A stretch of 64,000 nt of DNA, taken from positions 62,001 through 126,000 of the forward strand of contig JANQMU010000118.1 of assembly GCA_028279875.1 (NCBI GenBank), given 5' to 3'. A program made the translations under genes and the position numbers. Below are positions 40,462 to 50,216 of the stretch, piece after piece. The DNA is from Rhizobiaceae bacterium. Its GTDB lineage: Bacteria > Pseudomonadota > Alphaproteobacteria > Rhizobiales > Rhizobiaceae. Numbering within the stretch: position 1 is the first letter of the stretch; each line of letters opens with the position of its first letter. A model generated the notes under the pieces. That model was given only the letters and a program-made list of their open reading frames with translations. It ran no database searches and had not been told where the DNA came from.

Positions 40462-41679
40462 ATGGAAGAGTTTCACAAAGTCCGCCGCCTGCCGCCCTAT
40501 GTGTTCGAGCAGGTCAACCGATTGAAGGCGAGCGCCCGGGCGTCGGGTGCCGATATTATCGATCTCGGCATGGGCAATCCCGATCTGCCGACGCCGCAAT
40601 CGATTGTCGACAAGCTGTGCGAAGTGGTTCAGGACCCGCGAACGCACCGCTACTCCACCTCGCGCGGCATTCCGGGGTTGAGAAAGGCGCAGGCCGCCTA
40701 TTATGGACGCCGCTTCGGCGTCAAGCTGGATCCGGAAACACAGGTCGTCGCGACGCTCGGCTCCAAGGAGGGCTTTGCCAATATGGCGCAGGCGATCACC
40801 GCGCCGGGCGATGTGGTGCTGTGTCCGAACCCGACCTATCCGATCCATGCATTCGGCTTCATCATGTCCGGCGGCGTGATCCGCTCGATGACGGTCGATC
40901 CCGACGACAGTTTTTTCCATTCGCTGGAGCGGGCGGTGCGCCATTCGATCCCGCAGCCACTGGCCTTGATCCTCAACTACCCGTCCAACCCGACGGCGCA
41001 GGTCGCGACGCTCGATTTTTACCGGGACGTGGTCGCTTTTGCCCGCAAGCACGGGATCATCATCCTGTCGGATCTCGCCTATGCGGAAATCTACTATGAC
41101 GATGTCCCGCCGCCCTCGGTTCTCGAGGTTCCCGGCGCCATGGACGTGGCGGTGGAATTCACCTCGATGTCCAAGACATTCTCGATGCCCGGCTGGCGCA
41201 TGGGATTTGCGGTCGGTAATGAGCGTCTGATCGGCGCGCTGTCGCGGGTGAAATCCTATCTCGACTACGGGGCCTTCACGCCGATCCAGGTGGCCGCCAC
41301 CGCGGCGTTGAACGGTGACGGGTCCGAAATCGAATCCGTGCGCGACACCTATCGGCGGCGGCGCGACGTCATGGTAGATTCCTTCACCAAGGCGGGCTGG
41401 TCCGTGCCGGCGCCGCAGTCGACGATGTTTGCCTGGGTGCCGCTGCCGAAGCGTTTCCACGATATCGGATCGCTGGAGTTTTCGAAGCTGCTGATCGAAA
41501 AAGCGGATGTGGCCGTGGCGCCCGGTATCGGCTTTGGCGAGTATGGCGACGACTTCGTCCGCATCGCGCTGGTGGAGAACGAACACCGCATTCGCCAGGC
41601 CGCGCGCAACATCAAACGTTTCCTTGCGTCGAGCGAGGAAAGCATGCAAAACGTCGTCCGTCTGAATTCGCGACGGTAG
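40462..41679 (+). CDS. Class I aminotransferase (AlaC / LL-DAP aminotransferase type)
   Basis: A 405-residue pyridoxal-phosphate enzyme. The N-terminal L-P-P-Y-V-F and G-M-G-N-P-D-L, the Y-P-S-N-P-T segment and the PLP lysine in S-M-S-K-T-F-S-M-P-G-W-R-M-G-F place it with glutamate-pyruvate transaminase AlaC and related alanine or diaminopimelate aminotransferases. It sits 87 bp upstream of hom in an order conserved in alphaproteobacteria, in keeping with amino-acid synthesis. Which amino acid it serves is not certain. Confidence 0.9.
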   Translation: MEEFHKVRRLPPYVFEQVNRLKASARASGADIIDLGMGNPDLPTPQSIVDKLCEVVQDPRTHRYSTSRGIPGLRKAQAAYYGRRFGVKLDPETQVVATLGSKEGFANMAQAITAPGDVVLCPNPTYPIHAFGFIMSGGVIRSMTVDPDDSFFHSLERAVRHSIPQPLALILNYPSNPTAQVATLDFYRDVVAFARKHGIIILSDLAYAEIYYDDVPPPSVLEVPGAMDVAVEFTSMSKTFSMPGWRMGFAVGNERLIGALSRVKSYLDYGAFTPIQVAATAALNGDGSEIESVRDTYRRRRDVMVDSFTKAGWSVPAPQSTMFAWVPLPKRFHDIGSLEFSKLLIEKADVAVAPGIGFGEYGDDFVRIALVENEHRIRQAARNIKRFLASSEESMQNVVRLNSRR

Positions 41680-41766
41680 CCGCCAGGGGACTGCGGCCCA
41701 TTCTCACCAAAGTATTCGGCCACACCGGCGCTGAATGCTGCATTCAAATGAACGGATTGCAAATCG

Positions 41767-43104
41767 ATGGCTGACGCCCTGAAAATCGGCATTGCTGGTC
41801 TGGGCACCGTTGGCGCGGCGCTGGCCCGCATCCTGACGAGCCGCCACAACAGGATGGCCGATATCTGCGGCCGTCCGATCAACATCGTCGCCGTCTGCGC
41901 ACGCGACAGGGAAAAGGATCGCGGCGTCGATCTTTCATCCGCCGATTTCTATACCGACGCCGCCGAAATGGCGGAAAAAGCCGACATCGACGTCCTCGTC
42001 GAACTCATCGGCGGTGAGGAGAACCCAGCGCTGGGCGCCGTGCGCACGGCGCTGACACGCGGATGTCATGTGGTGACCGCCAACAAGGCGCTGCTGGCGC
42101 GGCATGGCGTGGACCTGGCGCGGCTCGCCGAGGAAAAGGGCGTGTTGCTGAATTTCGAAGCGGCGGTTGCCGGCGGCATTCCGGTCATCAAGGCGATGCG
42201 GGAATCGCTGACCGGCAACAATATCTCGCGCGTCTTCGGTATCATGAACGGCACCTGCAACTATATTCTGACGGAAATGGAACGGGGTGGCCTTTCCTTC
42301 GAGGCCTGTCTGAAGGAAGCTCAGCGCCTGGGCTATGCGGAAGCCGATCCGACCTTCGATGTGGAGGGCAATGACACGGCGCACAAGCTGGCGCTGCTGA
42401 CCAGCATTGCCTTCGGCACGCAGATCGCGCCGGACGACATCTATCTGGAGGGCATTTCCAATATCTCCATCGAGGATATCCGGGCGGCCCGTGATCTGGG
42501 CTTTCGGATCAAGCTGCTCGGCGTGGCGCAAAAGACCGATTCGGGCATTGAGCAACGCGTTCATCCGACCATGGTGCCAACCGACTCGGTGATCGCCCAG
42601 GTCGATGGCGTGACCAATGCCGTCGCCATCGATGCCGACATTCTGGGCGAGTTGCTGATGTCAGGACCGGGGGCGGGCGGCGATGCGACCGCATCGGCTG
42701 TCATGGGCGATATCGCGGACATCGCCAAGAGCCGGCCGGGACATCAGCATGGACCGGTTCTCGGCCGTCCGGCTATTCACCTTGAGCCCTATAAGAGGGC
42801 GCGTATGCGCAGCCACGAGGGCGGCTATTTCATCCGCCTGTCGGTGGAGGACCGGGCCGGTGTCTTCGCCAGCCTCGCCAAACACATGGCCGACAACGAA
42901 ATCTCTCTGGAGTCGATCGTGCAACGTCCGACGGATGGCACGGACGCGCAGAATGGCGGACGCAAGACCATCATTCTGGTCACCCATGCGACGATGGAGG
43001 CATCGGTTCGCCGGGCGGTCGACGCCGTGACCGGCGAGGGCTATCTGCTGGACAAACCGCAGGTCATCCGGATCGAGCGCCCGGCGCGTGGAGAGGGCGC
43101 ATAA
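41767..43104 (+). CDS. hom: Homoserine dehydrogenase
   Basis: A 445-residue NAD(P)-dependent enzyme of threonine/methionine synthesis, converting aspartate semialdehyde to homoserine. The dinucleotide-binding G-L-G-T-V-G is at residues 10-15; N-K-A-L-L-A, G-G-I-P-V-I-K and G-N-D-T-A-H-K-L-A form the catalytic domain, with Lys and Asp ligands. A C-terminal ACT domain (Y-F-I-R-L-S-V-E-D-R-A-G-V-F) provides feedback control by an amino acid, typically threonine. Confidence 0.96.
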   Translation: MADALKIGIAGLGTVGAALARILTSRHNRMADICGRPINIVAVCARDREKDRGVDLSSADFYTDAAEMAEKADIDVLVELIGGEENPALGAVRTALTRGCHVVTANKALLARHGVDLARLAEEKGVLLNFEAAVAGGIPVIKAMRESLTGNNISRVFGIMNGTCNYILTEMERGGLSFEACLKEAQRLGYAEADPTFDVEGNDTAHKLALLTSIAFGTQIAPDDIYLEGISNISIEDIRAARDLGFRIKLLGVAQKTDSGIEQRVHPTMVPTDSVIAQVDGVTNAVAIDADILGELLMSGPGAGGDATASAVMGDIADIAKSRPGHQHGPVLGRPAIHLEPYKRARMRSHEGGYFIRLSVEDRAGVFASLAKHMADNEISLESIVQRPTDGTDAQNGGRKTIILVTHATMEASVRRAVDAVTGEGYLLDKPQVIRIERPARGEGA

Positions 43105-43306
43105 GGTTGGCGGCCGACACGCTGTTTTGCCCGGCTGACGGCGGGCGGTGCCGTAGGCGGATTACGACCGGCAGACCCTAATCGATTTAGTTGAGGGGAT
43201 CGTCCGGGAACAATGGACTTTGCCTTGATTTTCAGCGAATGACGTTGCCATTGACCGCTTCTACGCGATATCAGACCCGCAATCGGTTTTCACAGGATCA
43301 CATGGA

Positions 43307-44290
43307 ATGGCGACCAAATCAGGCACGGCCGGTCTCGACCGAATTCTGACACTGGAAATCGCGCGCGTGACCGAGCGGGCTGCCGTCGCGGCTTCCCGTT
43401 TGCGCGGCCGCGGCGATGAGAAGGAAGCCGATCAGGTGGCCGTTGACGCTATGCGCCAGGAGCTCAACAAGCTGCCGATTGCCGGCACCGTGGTCATCGG
43501 CGAAGGCGAGCGGGACGAAGCGCCGATGCTTTATATCGGCGAGGAAGTCGGCACCAGAAAGGGCCCCGAGGTCGATATCGCCCTCGATCCGCTAGAGGGG
43601 ACCACCATCTGCGCCAAGAACCTGCCGAATTCGCTGGCGGTGATCGCCGTTGCGGAAAAAGGCAGTCTGCTCTACGCGCCGGATGTCTATATGGAGAAGG
43701 TGGCGATCGGGCCGGGCTTTCCGGAGGGCACGGTGTCCCTCGCTGCGACTCCAACCGAAAACATCACCGCTGTTGCCGAAGCCAAGGGTGTCAAGGCTGG
43801 CGATGTGACGGCCTGTATCCTCGATCGGCCGCGTCACGCCCTGATGATCGAAGAGGTCCGGGCGACGGGCGCCGCCATCCGGCTGATCGGCGACGGGGAC
43901 GTTGCCGGCGTCATCCACACCACGAATCCGGACGAAACCGGTATCGATATCTATATGGGCATCGGCGGGGCACCGGAAGGGGTTCTTGCGGCCGCCGCGC
44001 TGCGTTGCATCGGCGGACAGATGGAGGGACGGCTGGAGCTCAACACCGATGACAAGGTCGCACGGGCGCGGAAAATGGGTATCGAGGATCCGATGCGGGT
44101 CTATTCGATGGAGGACATGGCGAGCGGCGACGTCGTCTTTTCGGCGACCGGCGTGACTGACGGCAATCTGCTGGGCGGCGTGCGTTTTGCCCGCGACGCG
44201 ATCGTGACTCACACCATCGTCATGCGCTCCTCGTCGCGGACGGTGCGGGAAATCAAAGCGCGGCATCAGGATCTCGGCAAGTTCGGTTGA
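43307..44290 (+). CDS. glpX: Fructose-1,6-bisphosphatase, class II
   Basis: A 327-residue metal-dependent phosphatase of gluconeogenesis. The lithium-sensitive phosphatase motif is D-P-L-E-G-T-T, preceded by G-E-G-E-R-D-E-A-P-M-L. The 200-bp gap to hom holds no other gene I can see. It is the middle of the conserved set hom, glpX, recJ. Confidence 0.95.
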   Translation: MATKSGTAGLDRILTLEIARVTERAAVAASRLRGRGDEKEADQVAVDAMRQELNKLPIAGTVVIGEGERDEAPMLYIGEEVGTRKGPEVDIALDPLEGTTICAKNLPNSLAVIAVAEKGSLLYAPDVYMEKVAIGPGFPEGTVSLAATPTENITAVAEAKGVKAGDVTACILDRPRHALMIEEVRATGAAIRLIGDGDVAGVIHTTNPDETGIDIYMGIGGAPEGVLAAAALRCIGGQMEGRLELNTDDKVARARKMGIEDPMRVYSMEDMASGDVVFSATGVTDGNLLGGVRFARDAIVTHTIVMRSSSRTVREIKARHQDLGKFG

Positions 44291-44396
44291 TGTGGCCGGT
44301 CATCGTTCTGCGGGTGCATATCGACCGGGCCTCCTGCAGCTTGCCGTTGCCTGCCATTTGATATTTCCGGTCGATCAGCGAAGATAGGCCGCCGGA

Positions 44397-46214
44397 ATGG
44401 GAGCCCCCGGTTTGACCGAACCCGCCAACAGCCAGTCACAGACCTTTCTCAACGTCGAATCGTCGCTGTCGGGACAGCGCTGGGTCCACCGCCTCGACTC
44501 GGCCGGCCTCAATCGGGCGCTGGCCATCGCCCAGACGCGGCGGCTGCCCGATCTCGTTTCACGCGTTCTGGCCGGCCGCGGCGTCGCGCTGGACGAGACC
44601 GCGACCTTTCTGACGCCGACGCTCAAGGAACTGATGCCGGACCCGTCGATCTTGCGCGACATGGACAGGGCCGCGTCGCGAATCGCCGAGGCGATTGCGC
44701 AAAAGCAGAACGTTGCGATATTCGGCGACTACGATGTCGACGGAGCGGCGTCCTCGGCGCTGATGGCGCGGTTCCTGTCGGCGTTCGATATCGTGTCGGA
44801 GACCTATATTCCAGACCGGGTTTTTGAAGGATACGGTCCGAACCCGGCGGCCATGGACCAGCTCATCGACCGGGGCGCCGAACTCATCGTGACGGTCGAT
44901 TGCGGCTCCAACAGCCAAGCCGCGCTCGAACGGGCGGCCGAACGCAATGTCGACGTGATCGTGCTGGATCACCATCAGCTCGGTTATGACATTCCGCCCT
45001 GCGCGGCGCTGGTTAATCCGAACCGTGATGACGATCTTTCGCACCAGGGTCACCTGTGTGCCGCGGGCATCGTGTTCCTGACACTCGTCGCCGTCCTGCG
45101 GCATATGCGACAGCAGGGCGATCAGCGGGCGGGTTCCGTCGATCTGATGGGCATGCTCGATCTGGTGGCGCTGGCGACCGTTTGCGACGTGGTGCCGCTC
45201 AAGGGGCTCAATCGCGCCTATGTGGTCAAGGGTCTGCTGGTGGCACGGCAGATGAGCAACAAGGGACTGGCGGCACTGATGCGGGTGGCCGGCGTCGACG
45301 GTCCGTTGTCGCCCTACCATCTGGGCTACATGATCGGCCCGCGCATCAATGCCGGCGGCCGCATCGGCGATGCCGCCCTCGGCAGCCGGCTTCTGACGCT
45401 GAGCGATGCCGCCGAGGCAAGCACCATTGCCGAGACACTCAACCGTCTCAATCAGGAACGACAGGCGATGGAAAAGGACGTCCTTGCGGCGGCCGAGGCC
45501 GAAGCCCTGGCCGAACAGGGGCAGGGTGACGGCCCGGCCGTGGTGGTGACGGCGGGCGAGGGCTGGCATCCGGGCATTGTCGGCATCGTCGCGGCGCGGC
45601 TGAAGGACAGGTTCCGGCGACCGGCATTTGCCATCGCGCTGGACGCTGCCGGACATGGAACGGGCTCCGGGCGGTCGATTGCCGGGTTCGATATGGGCCG
45701 CATGGTGGGCCGGGCGGTCGAAGCGGGCTTGCTCGTCAAGGGCGGCGGGCATGCGATGGCGGCCGGCCTGACGGTCGAGCGCGCGAATCTCGGCGCGCTA
45801 CGCGCCTATTTCGAAGAACAGGCGGCCGACACGGTCAGGACATTGGTGGCCAACCGGTCACTGAAGATCGATGGCGCCCTGGCGGCGCGCGGGGCAACGA
45901 TCGAACTGATGGAGCAACTCGAGGGCGCCGGTCCCTACGGGGCCGGCCATCCGCAGCCGGTTTTCGGACTGCCGGAACATCAGCTCCTGGATGCCCGCAT
46001 TGTCGGCCGCGACCATGTCAGAATGCGGCTGGCCGATGCCACCGGCGGCAAGATCGACGCGATTGCGTTCCGCGCCGCCGAGACCGATATGGGGGCCGCT
46101 CTGCTGGCCGGGCGCGGAAAGGCCTTCCACTTTGCCGGGACGCTGTCGGTCGACCATTGGCAGGGCCGCCAGCGGGTGCAATTACGGGTCATCGATGCGG
46201 CAACGGTTTCGTGA
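44397..46214 (+). CDS. recJ: Single-stranded-DNA-specific exonuclease RecJ
   Basis: A 605-residue 5'-3' exonuclease for recombination and mismatch repair. DHH-family motifs are present: G-D-Y-D-V-D-G-A-A-S-S-A (motif I), V-D-C-G-S-N (II), V-L-D-H-H-Q (III, about residue 190) and N-A-G-G-R-I-G (in the DHH-DHHA1 link), then the DHHA1 motif G-G-G-H-A-M-A-A-G and a C-terminal OB domain. Confidence 0.95.
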   Translation: MGAPGLTEPANSQSQTFLNVESSLSGQRWVHRLDSAGLNRALAIAQTRRLPDLVSRVLAGRGVALDETATFLTPTLKELMPDPSILRDMDRAASRIAEAIAQKQNVAIFGDYDVDGAASSALMARFLSAFDIVSETYIPDRVFEGYGPNPAAMDQLIDRGAELIVTVDCGSNSQAALERAAERNVDVIVLDHHQLGYDIPPCAALVNPNRDDDLSHQGHLCAAGIVFLTLVAVLRHMRQQGDQRAGSVDLMGMLDLVALATVCDVVPLKGLNRAYVVKGLLVARQMSNKGLAALMRVAGVDGPLSPYHLGYMIGPRINAGGRIGDAALGSRLLTLSDAAEASTIAETLNRLNQERQAMEKDVLAAAEAEALAEQGQGDGPAVVVTAGEGWHPGIVGIVAARLKDRFRRPAFAIALDAAGHGTGSGRSIAGFDMGRMVGRAVEAGLLVKGGGHAMAAGLTVERANLGALRAYFEEQAADTVRTLVANRSLKIDGALAARGATIELMEQLEGAGPYGAGHPQPVFGLPEHQLLDARIVGRDHVRMRLADATGGKIDAIAFRAAETDMGAALLAGRGKAFHFAGTLSVDHWQGRQRVQLRVIDAATVS

Positions 46215-46263
46215 CCGTTCGCTTTGCGCGGATATGGTCGGGACCCGGATATTTTGTGGACCG

Positions 46264-46338
46264 TGGCACGCCCTAGGGGAATCGAACCCCTCTTTCCAGA
46301 ATGAAAATCTGGCGTCCTAGCCGATAGACGAAGGGCGC
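46264..46338 (-). tRNA. tRNA-Glu (anticodon UUC)
   Basis: A 75-nt tRNA with encoded CCA. Acceptor GCGCCCT/AGGGCGT (first pair G-U), anticodon stem CCAGA/TCTGG with loop TTTTCAT (anticodon TTC), T arm AGGGGTTCGATTCCCCT. The D arm GTCTATCGGCTAGGAC is the usual form for glutamate. Confidence 0.96.
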
Positions 46339-46439
46339 ACGGTGACGGTTATATAGTCAGGTCGCCGGTTTTGGGCAAGCGCGAATATGGCTTTTGGGAA
46401 AAAAATGAAGACGTGTGATTCGGCAAGAAAAACAGGCCC

Positions 46440-47465
46440 TCAGCGCCTTCGGCAGCGCCAGTTCCAGTCCCTTTTCCTGCCGATGTCGATATGGACCGAA
46501 TTGGTGTGGCAGTAGGTGCCGACCCCGCCGCGCCCGCGCACGGTGCGCAGATATCTGGCGAGTTCCCATTTGCTGACACCGGGCACCTGAATGTCGGCGG
46601 CCTCGCAGGTCGTATGGCGCGAGCCGCGGGCGCCGCCGGCGCGGCGATTGGCCTTGGCCGAGCGATAGCCGGAGGTGACGATGATGTCACGGCCGTAATG
46701 CCGCCTTACCTTTTTCAAAAGCCGAATCAGTTTTGGTTTCAGGCATGCCATCTGCACATTGTCGTGCTGGGCCCGCAGGCCGTTGGGCGCCAGACGGGCC
46801 AAGCCGGCGGCGGATGCCAGCCGCACATTTCCATCGTCCGGCGGGGTTCGGCCGCCGATACCGAAAAGCGACCATCTGCGCTTGACCGGCATAGCTTCGA
46901 GCTCTGCCTGCCGCATGTCGATGACCGGCCGGGGCGTTCGGGTCGCGGCCCCGTTGGCCGGTGCCGCATTGCCGCTGCCGCCGGCAAGATGAATGATTTC
47001 GGCCGGAGGCCGGGGTTTGCCAAACGAGAACAGGCCGGCGAGGCGCGATTGCCTGCCCAGCGGTTCCGCCGTGTGTGGAACAGCCATCGTTTGCGGCGCC
47101 GGTTCGGGCAAGGCCGAGGCGCTGGCGCCCGGGGCTTCGCTTGCTTGCGGCGTCGGTGCGATGGCGAGCATGTATTCCGGCTCGGCATCGGCGGTGGTGT
47201 TGACGGTGGTATTGGCGTAGGGCACGGTTTGCGGGGCCGCATCGTCGAATGCCATTTCGACGACCATGTGGCCACTCGCGGCCGGATCGCCGGCGGTTTC
47301 CGTGACGGGCACGGCTTCGACGTCGCCAATGGTTTCCTGCGGGATGAGACCGAGACCCGGATCACCGGTGGCCATGCATCCGGCAAGCGCGGACATCATG
47401 AGAACCATGCCGGTGACCGGCGCAACGCGCGCCGGCTGTTTGCTGATGTACCGGTTTGCACCCAA
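46440..47465 (-). CDS. Peptidase M15A-family lipoprotein (D-Ala-D-Ala carboxypeptidase-like)
   Basis: A 341-residue envelope protein. Signal peptide with lipobox S-A-L-A-G-C, then about 200 low-complexity Ala/Pro-rich residues, then a C-terminal M15A domain: T-S-G-Y-R-S, S-R-H-x4-A-A-D and H-I-D-I-G supply the zinc ligands (His, Asp, His). Such domains cleave peptidoglycan stem peptides. I choose a TTG at 47465, preceded by GGGGATG, because it gives a normal signal peptide; the frame stays open to 47570. The gene stands alone between tRNA-Glu and gloA. Confidence 0.82.
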   Translation of the reverse strand: MGANRYISKQPARVAPVTGMVLMMSALAGCMATGDPGLGLIPQETIGDVEAVPVTETAGDPAASGHMVVEMAFDDAAPQTVPYANTTVNTTADAEPEYMLAIAPTPQASEAPGASASALPEPAPQTMAVPHTAEPLGRQSRLAGLFSFGKPRPPAEIIHLAGGSGNAAPANGAATRTPRPVIDMRQAELEAMPVKRRWSLFGIGGRTPPDDGNVRLASAAGLARLAPNGLRAQHDNVQMACLKPKLIRLLKKVRRHYGRDIIVTSGYRSAKANRRAGGARGSRHTTCEAADIQVPGVSKWELARYLRTVRGRGGVGTYCHTNSVHIDIGRKRDWNWRCRRR

Positions 47466-47657
47466 TACAACATCCCCGTAAATTACCGCCCGCCGTCGAT
47501 CCGCCGCGATCGACACGCCACAGCGATGAACCACCGCGACGCCTGGCCAGCAAACGCAAAAACCGAGCAAGGTGATTGCGACATAATTGCGGCGGAACGA
47601 TGATCCGCTATCATACTTGTGCCAAACTTGCCTTGATTGTCGCTCTGTCCGGTGGAC

Positions 47658-48098
47658 CTACCAGCTTCCGGTATTGGGCATCGACGCCCAGGGCTCCTGC
47701 GGCGGCAATGCGTCGCCACGCTGAAGCAGTTCCAGGGAGATTCCGTCGGGAGAACGGACAAAGGCCATATGGCCATCCCGGGGTGGCCGGTTGATGGTCA
47801 CGCCGCTGTCCATCAGGGATTGGCAAAGGTCGTAGATGTTTTCCACCGTATAGGCGAGATGGCCGAAATTGCGGCCGCCGGTATATTCCTCCGGGTCCCA
47901 ATTGTAGGTCAGCTCCAGCAGCGGCGCCTGCGCCTTTTCGGCATTCTCCCTGTCTTCGGAAGCCGCAAGAAATACCAGCGTGAAACGGCCGGCCTCGTTT
48001 TCCGTCCGGCGGATTTCCACAAGCCCGAGTTTGTTGCAATAGAAGTCGAGAGATTGTTCGAGGTCGGTGACCCGAACCATAGTATGAAGATAACGCAT
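47658..48098 (-). CDS. gloA: Lactoylglutathione lyase (glyoxalase I)
   Basis: A 146-residue VOC-fold metalloenzyme that converts the methylglyoxal-glutathione hemithioacetal to S-lactoylglutathione. The start M-R-Y-L-H-T supplies His5; other metal ligands are Glu in L-L-E-L-T-Y-N, His in F-G-H-L-A-Y and Glu in S-L-E-L-L. I start at the ATG at 48098, the family start, rather than at 48122. Confidence 0.93.
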   Translation of the reverse strand: MRYLHTMVRVTDLEQSLDFYCNKLGLVEIRRTENEAGRFTLVFLAASEDRENAEKAQAPLLELTYNWDPEEYTGGRNFGHLAYTVENIYDLCQSLMDSGVTINRPPRDGHMAFVRSPDGISLELLQRGDALPPQEPWASMPNTGSW

Positions 48099-48278
48099 TG
48101 ATCTTTCCACGATTTTTTCCACGTCTCAAAATTAGGCGAATGCCCTGCCGAAACAAGGCGCTGCAGATTCTGCTGCGACACCAAACTAATGCTTGCATCA
48201 CCTAACGCAACCAATGTTATTCTTATGTAAAGAATCAGTGACTGATTTGAGGGTTGCGTAGGCGAAAGGCCGGGGTAA

Positions 48279-48857
48279 ATGGGGGACAAAGCTCCAGAAA
48301 AGGATGAAGCCGCCCTGGCTGCGATGTCGGGTGAAGCGGTCGATCTGATCGAGGTCTCCGGCGTCATCAAATGGTTCGATGTCGCCAAGGGATTCGGCTT
48401 TATCGTCCCCGACAACGGCATGCCGGATGTTCTGCTGCATGTGACATGCCTGCGCCGGGACGGCTATCAGACGGCGCTCGAAGGCACGCGCGTGGTTTGC
48501 GAGGTGCAGAAACGCGACCGCGGCTATCAGGCATTCCGGATTCTCTCCATGGATCAGTCGACTGCGGTGCACCCTTCACAGATGCCGCCCGTGCGCACCC
48601 ATGTTCAGGTCACGCCCACCAGCGGGCTGGAACGGGCCCTGGTCAAATGGTTCAATCGCTCCAAGGGCTTCGGATTCCTGACGCGCGGCGATGGAACCGA
48701 GGATATTTTCATTCACATGGAAACGCTCCGGCGTTACGGCCTGACGGAGCTGCGGCCCGGGCAAGTCGTTCTGGTGCGTTTCGGCAAGGGTGAAAAGGGG
48801 CTGATGGCCGCCGAGATCCACCCGGATGTGGATTTGACTTTCCCGAAATCCCATTGA
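48279..48857 (+). CDS. Double cold-shock-domain protein
   Basis: A 192-residue protein with two cold-shock domains: about 26-90 (V-I-K-W-F-D-V-A-K-G-F-G-F-I) and about 118-185 (L-V-K-W-F-N-R-S-K-G-F-G-F-L). Each has RNP1- and RNP2-like segments for binding single-stranded nucleic acid. In the first domain the RNP2-like segment is altered (V-L-L-H-V). Such tandem CspA-like proteins are common in alphaproteobacteria and are often growth-phase regulated. It is followed by a DUF192 gene, an order often seen. Confidence 0.92.
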   Translation: MGDKAPEKDEAALAAMSGEAVDLIEVSGVIKWFDVAKGFGFIVPDNGMPDVLLHVTCLRRDGYQTALEGTRVVCEVQKRDRGYQAFRILSMDQSTAVHPSQMPPVRTHVQVTPTSGLERALVKWFNRSKGFGFLTRGDGTEDIFIHMETLRRYGLTELRPGQVVLVRFGKGEKGLMAAEIHPDVDLTFPKSH

Positions 48858-48931
48858 AATACTTCTCATGTGGTGTGACGGGCCGGCCGGCCGGATGTTC
48901 ATGATCGCCGTCGGAGTGTGGAGTTTTTATC

Positions 48932-49396
48932 GTGACGAACGGATGTCGGTTTTCTCCTGAAAGACCGCTTCTCGGGCTGGTTTTTCTGCTACTGTTCACA
49001 CTGGCATCGGGCGCTGCCGGACTCGACAGGCTTGAAATCGAAACCGACAGCGGAAACCACGTCTTCCAGGTTGAACTGGCGCTGACCGGCAATCAGCGGG
49101 CGGTCGGACTGATGAACCGCGCGCATATGGATCAGGACGCCGGAATGCTGTTTCGCTTCGATCGGCCGCAGCGAGTGCAGATGTGGATGAAGAACACGCT
49201 GATTGCGCTCGACATGATCTTCATCAGGGCCGACGGAACGGTTGCCAACATCCACAAAAACGCCGTGCCGCATTCCCTGAAGATCATCCAAGCGAGCGAA
49301 CCGGTCCTCTATGTCCTTGAGCTCAATGGCGGCATGGCCGACCGGATAGGTTTGAGACCGGGACACCGCGTGATCCACCCGATGGTCGGCAAGTAG
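48932..49396 (+). CDS. DUF192-family exported protein
   Basis: A 154-residue protein with a signal peptide (L-L-G-L-V-F-L-L-L-F-T-L-A-S-G-A-A) and a DUF192 domain: R-A-V-G-L-M-N-R, G-M-L-F-R-F, W-M-K-N-T-L-I-A-L-D-M-I-F and V-L-E-L-N-G-G. The start is a GTG 74 bases after the cold-shock gene. Function unknown; the family is widespread. Confidence 0.88.
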   Translation: MTNGCRFSPERPLLGLVFLLLFTLASGAAGLDRLEIETDSGNHVFQVELALTGNQRAVGLMNRAHMDQDAGMLFRFDRPQRVQMWMKNTLIALDMIFIRADGTVANIHKNAVPHSLKIIQASEPVLYVLELNGGMADRIGLRPGHRVIHPMVGK

Positions 49397-49436
49397 CGGG
49401 CATCTCTATCGTCCGAAAACGGATCGGCCTGAGATT

Positions 49437-49485
49437 GTCACCCATGTCTCCGGTATAAACTGTTACCTATGTGTCCGGTATAGAC
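49437..49485 (+). repeat. Short tandem repeat between the DUF192 gene and tRNA-Arg
   Basis: Two 24-bp units at 49437 and 49462, identical at 20 of 24 positions, each reading GT-ACC-ATGT-TCCGGTATA. Repeated sequence of this type occurs at the ends of some IS481-type insertion sequences, so this may be a relic of one; no transposase remains. The resemblance is from memory. Confidence 0.45.
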
Positions 49486-49496
49486 CCTGTGAGATG

Positions 49497-49573
49497 TGGC
49501 GACCCCTGCAGGATTCGAACCTGCGACCATCGGCTTAGAAGGCCGGTGCTCTATCCAGCTGAGCTAAGGGGCC
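49497..49573 (-). tRNA. tRNA-Arg (anticodon UCU)
   Basis: A 77-nt tRNA with encoded CCA. Acceptor GGCCCCT/AGGGGTC (one G-U pair), anticodon loop CTTCTAA (anticodon TCT), T arm GCAGGTTCGAATCCTGC, D arm AGCTCAGCTGGATAGAGC. Confidence 0.96.
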
Positions 49574-49607
49574 CCATGGCTTGTCGTTCTCGTTACAGCC
49601 GTATCGA

Positions 49608-49913
49608 TTAATGGGTCCAGGGCTGTCGCCTGTCAAAGCGAAAATTGTCGGAATAGGCCATGCGCCGGCGTTTGGGATCATGTGGTTCGATGACCCGGTA
49701 CTCGATTCCGTTTCGCTCCGCATAGGCGACCGCTTCCTCGCGATTCGGGAAGGTCAGGCGTATCTGCTGCTTCATGTCGCCGGACGAGGTGTAGCCCATG
49801 ATCGGTTCGATGGTTCTCGGGCTTTCCTGATCGTATTCCAGCACCCAAAGATGCGTCTTGGCTTTGCCTGATTGCATCGCTGTCTTTGCCGGACGGTAGA
49901 TTTTCGCGGACAT
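49608..49913 (-). CDS. NADH-ubiquinone oxidoreductase 18-kDa-like subunit (NDUFS4 / ETC complex I conserved region)
   Basis: A 101-residue protein of the NDUFS4 family, an accessory subunit of complex I found in mitochondria and alphaproteobacteria. A-R-I-Y-R-P-like start (S-A-K-I-Y-R-P-A-K), W-V-L-E-Y, I-M-G-Y-T-S-S-G-D-M and R-R-R-M-A-Y-S-D-N-F are family features. I start at 49913; the frame continues upstream but into the tRNA-Pro gene. It sits between two tRNA genes in an order common in this class. Confidence 0.92.
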   Translation of the reverse strand: MSAKIYRPAKTAMQSGKAKTHLWVLEYDQESPRTIEPIMGYTSSGDMKQQIRLTFPNREEAVAYAERNGIEYRVIEPHDPKRRRMAYSDNFRFDRRQPWTH

Positions 49914-49959
49914 GGCCGGGTGTCTCCCTGTTCCTGCTTTGCCTGTGCGGCGATGCCAC

Positions 49960-50036
<77 letters not shown>

Positions 50037-50216
50037 AGACGCCGTAAAGGCCCGGCCTGCTTAGACTTACGGTGTTTCAAGCGCAAGGGGAAAAATCGTT
50101 TGCCCCGGAAATAGGGTGTGTTGCGCCCGGATCGGGGCACTTGCTCCGGCAAAGCGGTTTGACAGCCCTGCCGCCTGTCGCTATGTTCATGTTTTGTTCT
50201 AGTTGGAGAGGCAGGC

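Noticed and set aside
40297..41649. 450-codon frame antisense to the aminotransferase
   Set aside because: The sense gene carries all PLP-enzyme motifs.
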